Assembly: GCF_014356525.2 (NCBI RefSeq)
Contig: NC_052511.1
Location: forward strand, 35,431,121 to 35,495,120
DNA length: 64,000 nucleotides
Origin: Nilaparvata lugens
Lineage: Eukaryota; Arthropoda; Insecta; Hemiptera; Delphacidae
Reading direction: 5' to 3'
In this document: piece by piece, positions 42,901-50,668 of the stretch
Numbering within the stretch: the first letter of the stretch is position 1
Layout of the letters: each line of letters starts with the position of its first letter
The notes under the pieces: generated by a model
What the model saw: the letters and a program-made list of their open reading frames with translations, nothing else
What the model was told of the DNA's origin: nothing
Databases searched by the model: none
Translations under genes and position numbers: made by a program

Positions 42901-44268
42901 TTAACGAGTCACTAGATACCGGAAATGTTCGTTAGAACTGCAAAATTGACGAGAGCGGTAAGAGAGGTTCGTTCCACTTGAAATCCGAGCTATTATTAGA
43001 GACATTAATTGAGATATTAATTATAGGAGATTTCTCTGGTAATAGGTGAAAGAAGAAGTAATAATCGAAGCCAGCTGATACTGAATGGGCTGCAAAGCTG
43101 TTTAATTATAATTCTTGTCATAGTCATTCAATTTCAGCTGTTTTACATCCTTGGAATCAAGCCGGTAAACAGCTGATTGTAGTACAAATAAACATATGAT
43201 TCTCATTACAGCATACTATACTGTAATAAAATAATATGTTTTCTTTAAAGTCGAGTATGTTTCTTAGTACAAAAACCGCCTTTTAGCGCTCTAGGTGGAA
43301 GTTTTGTCAACTACAATCAAGAAATTCCTGATTCGAAACTTGTAAACTAGGTTATGTTTATAGAATGCATGTAGTAATGTCAGCACAAGCAGGTAATGTT
43401 TTCTGTTTCTCAATTATTATTCTTTTCTAAATTATTATGACAAAAAATAGTGTAATACTTGGAAGTGAATGTCTTTTGCAGTGCTCAAATGGAATTCTAG
43501 TCTCGGCTAACGCCTTGACTAGAAACATCATTCTCGCCTGCAAAAGGCCCCTTCCTGTCCTTGTGATTTAAGATACTATAACTCTCGCCAAGCCGCAGCC
43601 CATGCGTAGTAGCCTACTTTATTGTAAGCTTGGTTTCAAATTGTTCATAACCTCAACATCTCATCAATGCGGAATTCAAATAATAATACAAGATTAAATC
43701 GAATAATTGAATAAAATTATCCCAAGTGTTCTCATATTAATATATAATATTATTTTCTATATAATTTATCAAAATGATTCAGAAAATAATAGATCATTTG
43801 AAAAAAATGGTTTATTGTATTGGAGTCCAAGTTACTACTCCAACATTCTTTCACCTCTCGCCTTCAAATTTCAGGGGTCATCATTTCAGATTCAATCTGT
43901 ATATGACAGTTGTTATTGGACAGTACATACTGGTAGTTCTCAAACAAATACTGAATTTTCAAGGATAGTTTTATGATGTTTACCTTTAAAATTTTCCATT
44001 CCTATGCCTATCAACAATATTCTCGAGCGGAGCTCGGTCGCCCGCTGTTTGACATAAGGAGAAATGCAAAACAAAATCTTAGACCTCACTTCGCTCGGTC
44101 AATTGAACAAGAATGACATGAAACTTGTCGCATTTTGTTTCAGTGTCCGAGGACGCTGCTACACCAAGGCATGGACGTTCCAGTCAGCTCCGAGAAAGAC
44201 GTTCCGCATTCATTGATTGGACTAAAGTGTATCATTTAATGAAAGGAAGAAGGAGACAAAAATCATAA
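36399..44268 (+). CDS. Peptide gene C: small secreted cationic peptide precursor, 80 aa, two exons
   Basis: Exon 1 is 36399-36516 (donor GTAAGT), exon 2 is 44144-44268 (acceptor TTTCAG, stop TAA); the intron is 7627 bp, phase 1, and swollen by transposons. Exon 1 matches gene A at 33 of 39 residues: signal peptide 1-22 (MKLGLFFCPILLFSIFFLVV, then EA) and acidic propiece 23-39 (DDEAQMLEEMINQ). Exon 2 starts LSEDAATPRH, then RERR (56-59), SAFIDWTKVYHLMK (60-73) and GRRR (74-77). This is the classical layout of an amidated peptide between basic cleavage sites, though no receptor or family is recognised. No Cys; charge beyond the propiece is about +7. The upstream in-frame extension to 36330 is rejected because it precedes the TATA box. 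Pairing of these two exons rests on order and splice phase, not on a transcript. Confidence 0.72.
36838..36922. repeat. (TTA)n then (TA)n microsatellite
   Basis: TATTATTATTATTATT followed by about 20 TA repeats in the gene C intron. Confidence 0.9.
36952..37365 (-). repeat. Dispersed repeat B, copy 2 (gene C intron)
   Basis: The reverse complement of repeat B: it starts ATTATGCGAGCAATTTCTGT and ends CTCGGTGCCCCGATATT, without the inserted repeat K segment. Confidence 0.75.
37439..37820. mobile_element. Nested palindromic MITEs of family D (gene C intron)
   Basis: A fragment of family D (AAAGCCGGTTAAATTTTAAT) lies at about 37447-37480. The outer palindrome runs about 37495-37818 (GGCCCGGCTGCAAAAAAGGC ... 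TTTTTTGCAGCCGGGCC). Inside, at about 37588-37727, is a second family D palindrome (GGTCTTCTTAGAAGCTGGTT ... AACCAGCTTTTAAGAAGACC). One copy evidently inserted in or near the centre of another. Confidence 0.75.
38301..38590. mobile_element. 274-bp palindromic MITE, copy 2 (gene C intron)
   Basis: The element 38309-38582 has the same length and arms as 830-1103. The flanks are TGTTCTAT (38301-38308) and GGTTCTAT (38583-38590), an 8-bp duplication with one difference. Confidence 0.8.
38591..38972. other. Intronic stretch of gene C
   Basis: A small palindromic patch near 38873-38935 (ATATAACTATGG / CTATGGTTATAT); otherwise nothing recognised. The short plus frame 38663-38875 lacks a domain. Confidence 0.35.
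38973..39425 (+). repeat. Dispersed repeat C, copy 1 (gene C intron)
   Basis: It opens TTGACCGAGCGATGTGAGGT and CTAAGATTCAAGTCGACGG, and contains TTACGGCGAAACGCGGTAA and TTGCGCGTCGACGTATATAC. Copies: 42185-42580 and 63525-63830, with an inverted end fragment at 44076-44106. Class unknown, no domain. Confidence 0.7.
39426..40167. other. Intronic stretch of gene C
   Basis: A/T-rich with nothing recognised. Similar phrases (GAGATATT, TTTTTGCA) repeat loosely from 39650 to 40080 and may be an old degraded repeat. Confidence 0.3.
40168..40706. repeat. CCTAA-containing tandem array (gene C intron)
   Basis: About 30 degenerate units of roughly 16-18 bp, consensus TTTTCCTAACCTAAGC. Most units carry CCTAACCTAA, the complement of two TTAGG telomere repeats, joined to AGCTTTTC. 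The array is absent from the paralogous segment at 42580-42818. Confidence 0.75.
40707..41385. repeat. Intronic duplicated segment, copy 1
   Basis: GTTATAAATACGGGTAACGA, CATTAACGAGTCACTAG and AATTGACGAGAGCGGTAA recur at 42818-42985. CAGCCGATATTGAATGGGCT recurs near 43073. GTAAGCTTGGTTTGAAATT recurs near 43625. The order is kept, so this is a tandem segmental duplication together with repeat C. Confidence 0.7.
41386..42107 (+). repeat. Dispersed repeat B, copy 3 (gene C intron)
   Basis: It opens ATATCGGGGCACCGAGCTTT and ends TTGCTCGCTTAATATAATAG. It includes the same inserted repeat K segment as copy 1 and is very similar to it throughout. Confidence 0.75.
42185..42580 (+). repeat. Dispersed repeat C, copy 2 (gene C intron)
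   Basis: It matches 38990-39390 from TAGTCGACGGTTTGTCATTT to GAATACTGTGTGAGGTCTAC. The first ~20 bp are missing. Confidence 0.7.
42818..43745. repeat. Intronic duplicated segment, copy 2
   Basis: Three blocks matching 40707-41385 in the same order, separated by unique sequence (43100-43620). No coding sequence. Confidence 0.6.
43746..44075. other. Intronic stretch of gene C upstream of exon 2
   Basis: Two overlapping short plus frames (43707-43976) show no domain and no splice support. CTCGAGCGGAGCTCGGTCGC near 44020 resembles ends of repeats B and C. Confidence 0.3.
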
Positions 44269-44411
44269 AATGCTCATTGCTGTTACTATTTCACAAAATT
44301 ATTGAAGATACTTCACGTTCTCTGATAACGTTGATCCATAACTTGATTCTAATATTGTGATTGCTTTTATTGTTATTGAAAAATTATAGAAAATAGTGTT
44401 CGTTCTCTAAG

Positions 44412-44567
44412 GTCCGGTTGCACATACGTCAATTACATCTTATCCGTGATTAAATTCACGAGACCCGATCAGAGAAGGCTTTCTTAAAAAGACGGCTTCT
44501 CTGATTGGTTCTCGAAGAATTAATCACGATTAAAATTCAACCGACGTATGTGCAAGCGGCACTAAGA
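44412..44567. mobile_element. Palindromic MITE D, copy 5, downstream of gene C
   Basis: The ends are GGTCCGGTTGCACATACGTC and GACGTATGTGCAAGCGGCAC, with TAA immediately outside both (44408-44410 and after 44565). Arms contain AGAACCAATCAGAGAAGC-type sequence. It starts ~145 bp after the gene C stop. Confidence 0.8.
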
Positions 44568-45430
44568 ATGTTAATCCAGTTAATATTTCCATAATATTAA
44601 ACAATAGCATTGATTAAAAAAGCATATACCAGAGCAAATAATATTTATTTTTGTTCCCTTTTCTCTGAATGACTGTATAACTACTATAATAATGAATTAA
44701 TATACGAATAAGCAATCTAATCGATTAAATGTACATAATATTCAAAAATACAATAAATGAAATTTACTACAAATGTAAATAAATTGATTTTTTATCGGAA
44801 ATTAATCTACTCAACTATGGGAAACCCATGTTCTACAGCAGGTACTATCGCATTATTATCGTTGAATACACTAATCTCGCATGAAAATAACATGAAATGT
44901 ATGTAGAAGTGGCTGAGCTGATAGTCCACGCCTCCGAAACCAAGGAGCAGCATGATTGGTCAATGGGTTGATTAGCCGCCATTTTACCTTCGCAGCAAAC
45001 TACCAATAGGAATCAAGCAGCTTGAGAATGTCACCCGCAAGTCATTATTCAATGGATCTGTTCGTTGAATTTGGGGCGTGGCATAGCATGACCACTCTCA
45101 TTTTTATTGTTTTTTGACTTGGCTCTGCCAGAATCAATTTATCTCTGAGATCCTCAATGTGAACGGAACAGTATGTTCTTTAGAAAATCACTATGATAAT
45201 AAATATAATTAAATATCAGTACCCTTTTTTGAATTATTTTATGTTGAAACATGTTGTGATAAAATAATTCGAAGGGGGATTTTTATTTTTATTTATTATA
45301 CAAGTAGCCCTATACAGAAAAGAGACACTATGATAATAATTATGGAGATGTATCGTGATAATATGATGTTCAAGAAATTAGCTTAATGGGCATGCTACAG
45401 ATGTTTGAGATATGTTTCAGTAAAGTAATT
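44568..45430. other. Non-coding stretch
   Basis: AATAAA-like signals (CAATAAATG near 44751) might serve gene C. Otherwise no gene or clear repeat. Confidence 0.35.
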
Positions 45431-45605
45431 CTAAAGGTGCGTACAGATATATGCACCGCGAACATGAGCAATTCACTTTTAATCAGCTGATGACAAGCTT
45501 TTTTTATCTGTATCTTACCGTTTCTGTAAAAATACAGATATAATCAGCTGATTAAAAGTGAATTGCTCATATTCGCGGTGCGTATATCTGTACGCACCTT
45601 AATGT
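45431..45605. mobile_element. Palindromic MITE (AGGTGCGTACAGA ends)
   Basis: AGGTGCGTACAGATATATGC and CGTATATCTGTACGCACCT are inverted ends flanked by TAA on both sides. Inner arms AATTCACTTTTAATCAGCTG / CAGCTGATTAAAAGTGAATT are perfect. Confidence 0.85.
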
Positions 45606-45798
45606 AGATGGATTGATTGACTTTTGTCAAGTCGGCCCCTTGACAAATATATCAACCTTGATTCGGAATTGAACACTCAATATATTTTCATCTGTAATTA
45701 AATCTATCAACATAAGAGTATGATCACATTACATGCACTTGTTCGTGTGCTGATGAGGGGCAAAATCAGGAGAGAGCCGTAGGAGAACTAAATAGGGT

Positions 45799-46045
45799 GT
45801 GATCACATTGGATGCACGTATTTACAAGTGAATGCAACACCACGCGTGCAGATGAGAAAATAATCTGGAAATCTGAGCTATGGCAATACTCACACTGAAC
45901 GCTTTTTTTTGCTTGTGGAGTTCAGTGTGAGCAGCAAAAGACAAGTCACGATATGTCTCTATGGCTCTCTCCAGATTTTGTTCCTCATCTGCACGCGTGG
46001 TCTCGCATGCACTTCCACATACGTGCATCCAATGTGATGATACCC
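45799..46045. mobile_element. Palindromic MITE
   Basis: GTGATCACATTGGATGCACG and CGTGCATCCAATGTGATGAT form the ends, with CACGCGTGCAGATGAG / CTCATCTGCACGCGTG inside. A partial relative lies just upstream at 45720 (GATCACATTACATGCAC). The overlapping small frames are arms of the palindrome. Confidence 0.8.
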
Positions 46046-46317
46046 CAAGGAGGTGAGAAATTTCTACAAAGCAAGCATTTTCAATACAAGCCAATTTTTA
46101 AAGATAAAAATTTAAAAGTGATGAAAAAGCTACGTCGAAACGTACTATAAGTTGAAAATGGAAAACGTTGAAAGTCATGTAGGTCTTTGGTCTCGCATGC
46201 CTTTATCTCATCTTTGATACTGTACATGGAATCCAGGGTGATATTTTGGATTCAAAAACATATGGACCGAGAAATCTGAACATTGTGATGATCAAGAAAT
46301 CGAATATCATAACATTC

Positions 46318-46513
46318 AGCTTAGCCACTATCTCCGTAAACAAAGCCGTAGTGCATTCGTGTGACGTCAGTAGAGGTAGTGCTTCTACACCAATAAAAAC
46401 TCGTTGATTTCAGCTGAATTATATCAGCTAGTGTTTTTATTGGTGTAGGAGCCCTACCTGTGCTGACGTCACACGAATGCACTACGGCTTTATTTACGGA
46501 GGTAGTGACTCAG
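46318..46513. mobile_element. Palindromic MITE
   Basis: CACTATCTCCGTAAACAAAG and CTTTATTTACGGAGGTAGTG are the ends, with AGTGCATTCGTGTGACGTCA and its complement as perfect inner arms. The loop contains a small TCAGCTGA-type hairpin. Confidence 0.85.
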
Positions 46514-47039
46514 CTCATCATGGAGGAAGAATTTTCGAGCAATTTTAAGCAAAAAATGAGATAAACTCACTCAGAAACGAATTATTGTTTGATAATTTTT
46601 CATAAGGATTTTGTTTTGTGTGAAGAATTTTTCTAATCCAAGGTCATCCAAGTTGGATAACATTATTTCCTTCTTCTGTACAACGTCTTCCTCTCACATT
46701 CTTTTCCATTTTCTGTAGTCTATTCAAATTTTCAAATTTCTTTGATAATTTCTCTTCCGGTTTCATTCCTTTATCTCTATTCCTTTTGATTGTCAAGTCA
46801 AATAATCATATTTTTCCTCACCAACTTTACATACCAGTCTCCTCCTCTTTCTAATTTACTCTACATCTTACCACAGAATACAACATTGCTGTTTTCTGTG
46901 ATCTTACTTGCCACTCTCAAATCCTTTCTCACTCACTCCCCCTCACATTATGTGTCGTCTGTCTTTGTTCTTTTTCGCTCCATTACAATGATCACGAGTA
47001 ATATTTCAACAAACGATTCGGTCAAAATTTATTAACGGT
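46514..47039. other. Non-coding stretch, pyrimidine-biased
   Basis: No gene is recognised. The plus frame 46790-47035 is compositional (C/T-rich). Confidence 0.3.
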
Positions 47040-47339
47040 CGGTGAGTAAATTCAGTGTAGGAAGGAGAAGGAGTATGGGAACAAAGAGGTGCTAGAGAAG
47101 GATAAAGATTAGTGGATTTAGTCAAGGGCAGTTTTGCCAGGCGGAACGGCCATTGGATTCAGCTTCAAACGGAAGGCTGAATTAATCTGGGACAAGAGAA
47201 CTGGAAAAGGAAAACCTGGAATTGGGGATGAGTCGAGTAGATAGAAGGGACAAAAGGATGGTGTTGGGTGAGGAGGATGAGGAAAAGAAGGAAGTGGAGG
47301 AGGTGAATGAGGAAAATAGGATGAAGAAGGAATTGTGTA

Positions 47340-49190
47340 GAAGGGAGAGAAAGTGTACAAGGTAAATCGTGAGAGATGTGGATGAGCAGAAGGTGGAGGA
47401 GAAGCACTCAGAGGAAACTGAGGAGAATGAGCGAGTGAAGGAGATGGAGAAAGAGAAAGAAAGAAGGAATAAGAGCATGCAAAAGAGTTGAAGAGGAGTA
47501 CAAGAAATCAACCGAGCCGATGTAAAAGGGTAAGGTTTCAGAGAACAAAAATGTAGAACAGGAGACTAAAATAGAAATATTATTCAATTACATTAATTTA
47601 TATTCATATTTACATTCTCTTATTCTTATATGAGAGACGTAAACCAGAAGGAGAATTAAGAACTATATGAAGTTATAAGAAACATAATGTTCCAAGGGAT
47701 GAAAATTAAAAGACGTATAGATTAACAGTAATGATGAGCAATATTCGAAGAATAAGGAATAATAAATCATTACAGGTGGAAGAAAAGTGAATAAAGTAGA
47801 AGTGTTGGAGAGGGAAAAAACAATATCACAAAAGAACAGATGAAAAAAGGAATGGAAACTGTGTTAGATGAGAGAATAAAATAGATTGGCGGAGAAACAA
47901 GGTAACATTCATAAAAGTGTTTATTACATCCATAGGTAAAAGTGAAGTAAACTCGTATTGTATTTGCTGGTGGGGAGTCCATTGCGGGAAAGAATAGAAT
48001 AAAATCGGAAGAAAATAACAGGGAGTAGCAAACTCTATTATATCAAGCGAGCAATTTCTGTATATATTTTTATATCTGGTCATTTATATATTTATATTTG
48101 TTTTATATTTGATTATTTATATCTATTTCTGGTTATTTATGTCCAACCGATCTCGAAAACGGCTCTAACGATTTTTACGAAATCTGGAATATAGTTGGTT
48201 CATTATATAAAAATTCGATTGCACTAAGTCTCATCCCTGGGATAACTTGCTGAACGACATTGAAAGGATAATTATCCTTGGAAAAACAGCTGAGACTTTC
48301 GTCGTCTGTGGATATTAAAAAAGTGAATGAGACCGAATCTGTGGAAAATCCAAATATCTCATCCCAGAAATTCATAAGCTGACGTATAGCCAGCTGTAAA
48401 ATATAAACATGATCTTTTTAAAGAATTGTGCTCTGTTTATCAATGAATAAAAATAACGAGGAAGCTCGGTACCCCGATATTGAAGATAATAATGAAAGCT
48501 ATTGAAAACGTGAGGAACAATAGAAGAATCAGGATGATTATTGAAGAAAGAAGGGTGATCACTAGCGAACATGAGAATATTTTTGCTTTTTGAAAAAAAT
48601 ATTTTCATATTTTAGAGAAGAATATTCTCTTACAGAGAACTATCACTTTTGTATAATTATGCTAGAGAAGCTGGAAATGCAAGAGAAAAGAGGAAATACG
48701 ATTGAATCAAATTTAGTCAAAACTAAGAATTATTTTCAACTAAAAAGATGTTTAGAAGAACATGAACTGAACAGGAGAGAGATGGGAAAAGAGAAACAGA
48801 AACAGACAATCAGATTTATTCTTCCTTATTCTTTGAATCTTGTTCATCATTACTGTTAATCTATCCGTCTTTTACTTTTCATCCCTTGTAACATTATTTT
48901 CCTTATTGTTCTCAATTCTCCATCTCTGTATCTTATTTTCATATTTATTTTAGACTTCTGTTCTACATTCTTGTTCTCTGAAACCTTACCCTTACCCTTA
49001 CTCACATCGGCTCGGTTGATTTCTTGTACTCCTCTTCAACTCTTCTGCATGCTCTCATTCCTTTTTTCTTTCTCTTCCTCCATCTCCTTCACTCGCTCAT
49101 TCTCCTCAATTTCCTCTGAGTGCTTCTTCTCCACTTTCTGCTCATCCACATCTCTCACACTTTCCCTTGTACACTTTCTCTCCTTCTTTA
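47340..49190. repeat. Large inverted repeat with ~1.1 kb loop
   Basis: The left arm (about 47345-47575, plus 47680-47740) is the reverse complement of the right arm (about 48948-49170, plus 48838-48905). Examples: GTACAAGAAATCAACCGAGC against GCTCGGTTGATTTCTTGTAC, and GATTAACAGTAATGATGAGC against TCATCATTACTGTTAATC. Arms are purine-rich on one strand (GAGAATGAGCGAGTGAAGGA). The short frames in both arms are mirror images of one repeat. Transcription through it could give a long hairpin RNA. Confidence 0.75.
48042..48485 (-). repeat. Dispersed repeat B, copy 4 (in loop of inverted repeat)
   Basis: It runs from TCAAGCGAGCAATTTCTGTA to GCTCGGTACCCCGATATT, in reverse orientation. Confidence 0.75.
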
Positions 49191-49212
49191 TCCTCCTATT
49201 TTCCTTCCCATT

Positions 49213-49402
49213 ATTCTCCAACCGCCAGGTTAACGTTCCTTTCATTCAGTTCCTTCCTTCCTTCATCCTCTCTCTCATACCAGATTCTGGTATTAAAGTA
49301 TGAGAATATGAGACGATGACAAGTTAGAAAAAGAGGAGGAATGAACAAAGAGGAAGGAAGGAACAGAATGAAAGGGAATTAAACCTGGCGGTTGGAAAAT
49401 AA
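49213..49402. repeat. Palindrome abutting the inverted repeat
   Basis: CCAACCGCCAGGTTAACGTT and TTAAACCTGGCGGTTGG are inverted, with TTCCTTCCTTCC / GGAAGGAAGGAA inside. Confidence 0.7.
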
Positions 49403-49469
49403 TGGAAATAGTTTATGCGTAGTTTCCGTTTTATTTGGCAGTGTGCCCAGTACAAGGGTTTCACTCCCT

Positions 49470-49565
49470 GAGATGAGATTCACTTTAATCTGTCAGCATT
49501 CCTTATCATTGCTTCCCATTTAAACAATGCTGACACTTTGAAGTGAATCGTCCTATAGCAGTTGC
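49470..49565. repeat. CTGACAG palindromic repeat
   Basis: GATTCACTTTAATCTGTCAG and AATGCTGACACTTTGAAGTG form an inverted pair around TTGCTTCCCATT. Confidence 0.65.
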
Positions 49566-49718
49566 CCATAAGTGTGATCTGACCACTGAACCCCTTTGTT
49601 CAACAGTGGAAGTCAACTTATGCTTTCCTACATCACAATTATTTCCATCTGACCTCTGTCATGTGTGTGATTTCTGCTCATCTGGCAATTTTGTATGCAG
49701 AATCAACCATATTGAATG

Positions 49719-49884
49719 AAAAAGACTGAGAAATTGTCAAAAAACCACTGATTTATTGATAATTAGAAAGACCGGTTTCTGTTAGCCAGTGTGATTGACA
49801 ATGGTGTAATAACCGAAACCGGTCTTTCTAATTATCAATAAATCAGTGGTATTTCGACAATTTCTCAGTCTTTTTCATTCAATA
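49719..49884. mobile_element. Palindromic MITE, intact copy
   Basis: The ends GAATGAAAAAGACTGAGAAA and TTCTCAGTCTTTTTCATTC and the inner arms AATTAGAAAGACCGGTTTC / GAAACCGGTCTTTCTAATT pair over about 65 bp each. It is related to 7010-7185. Confidence 0.85.
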
Positions 49885-50118
49885 TGAATAATTACCACAA
49901 TATCAACTTCTCAACCACACAAAAACAGAATCAAACATGTCACGGTTGATCTTTATTACATTTCTAACTTTCATTGGTTATCAACTTATATTAATTTTGG
50001 TTAATTAATATTGGTTGGTCAACTTCCAATACTTTCTCATTTAGTGAAAAAAGACATATGCAAAGCTTTAAAGCTTGACTGCATAAGAGAATATTTACAA
50101 ATTGAACAAATTACATAT

Positions 50119-50545
50119 AATATCGGGGCACTGAGCTTCGCTCTTCATTTTTATTTATTGATAAACAGAACACAATTCTTTCAAATTATTGTGTTTATAT
50201 TTTACAGCTGGCTATAAGTCAGCTTATGAATTTCGGGGATGAAATATTTTGATTTTTCACAGACGCACTCGCCCACTCATCCACAGATGACGAAAGTCTC
50301 AGCTGTTTTTCCAAAGATGAATTATCCTTTCAATGTCGTTCAGCGAGTTTTCCCAAGGATGAGACTTAGTGCAATCGAATTTTCATATCATGAACCAACT
50401 ATGTTCCAAATTTCGAGAAAATCGTTTTCGAGATCCGTTGGACATAAATAGCCAAAAATAAATATAATTAACCAAATATGAATAAATATAAATAACCAAA
50501 TATAAAAATATATACAAATATCGCTCGCTTAATATAATAGGATTA
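50119..50545 (+). repeat. Dispersed repeat B, copy 5
   Basis: It opens ATATCGGGGCACTGAGCTTC and ends TCGCTCGCTTAATATAATAG. It lacks the repeat K insertion. Confidence 0.75.
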
Positions 50546-50668
50546 CTTTTTATAACAGTACATTCATTACCAATGAAAAAAATACACATTCACTTGATTT
50601 TTCAATACCAGCTAAATATAATTCAACTTGAAAATATAAATCTGAGTACCCTTTTCAAATTATAATTG

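Noticed and set aside
48590..48859. Charged 89-residue frame in the loop/arm of the inverted repeat
   Set aside because: It overlaps the inverted repeat and has no family resemblance; the counterpart in the other arm is not open.
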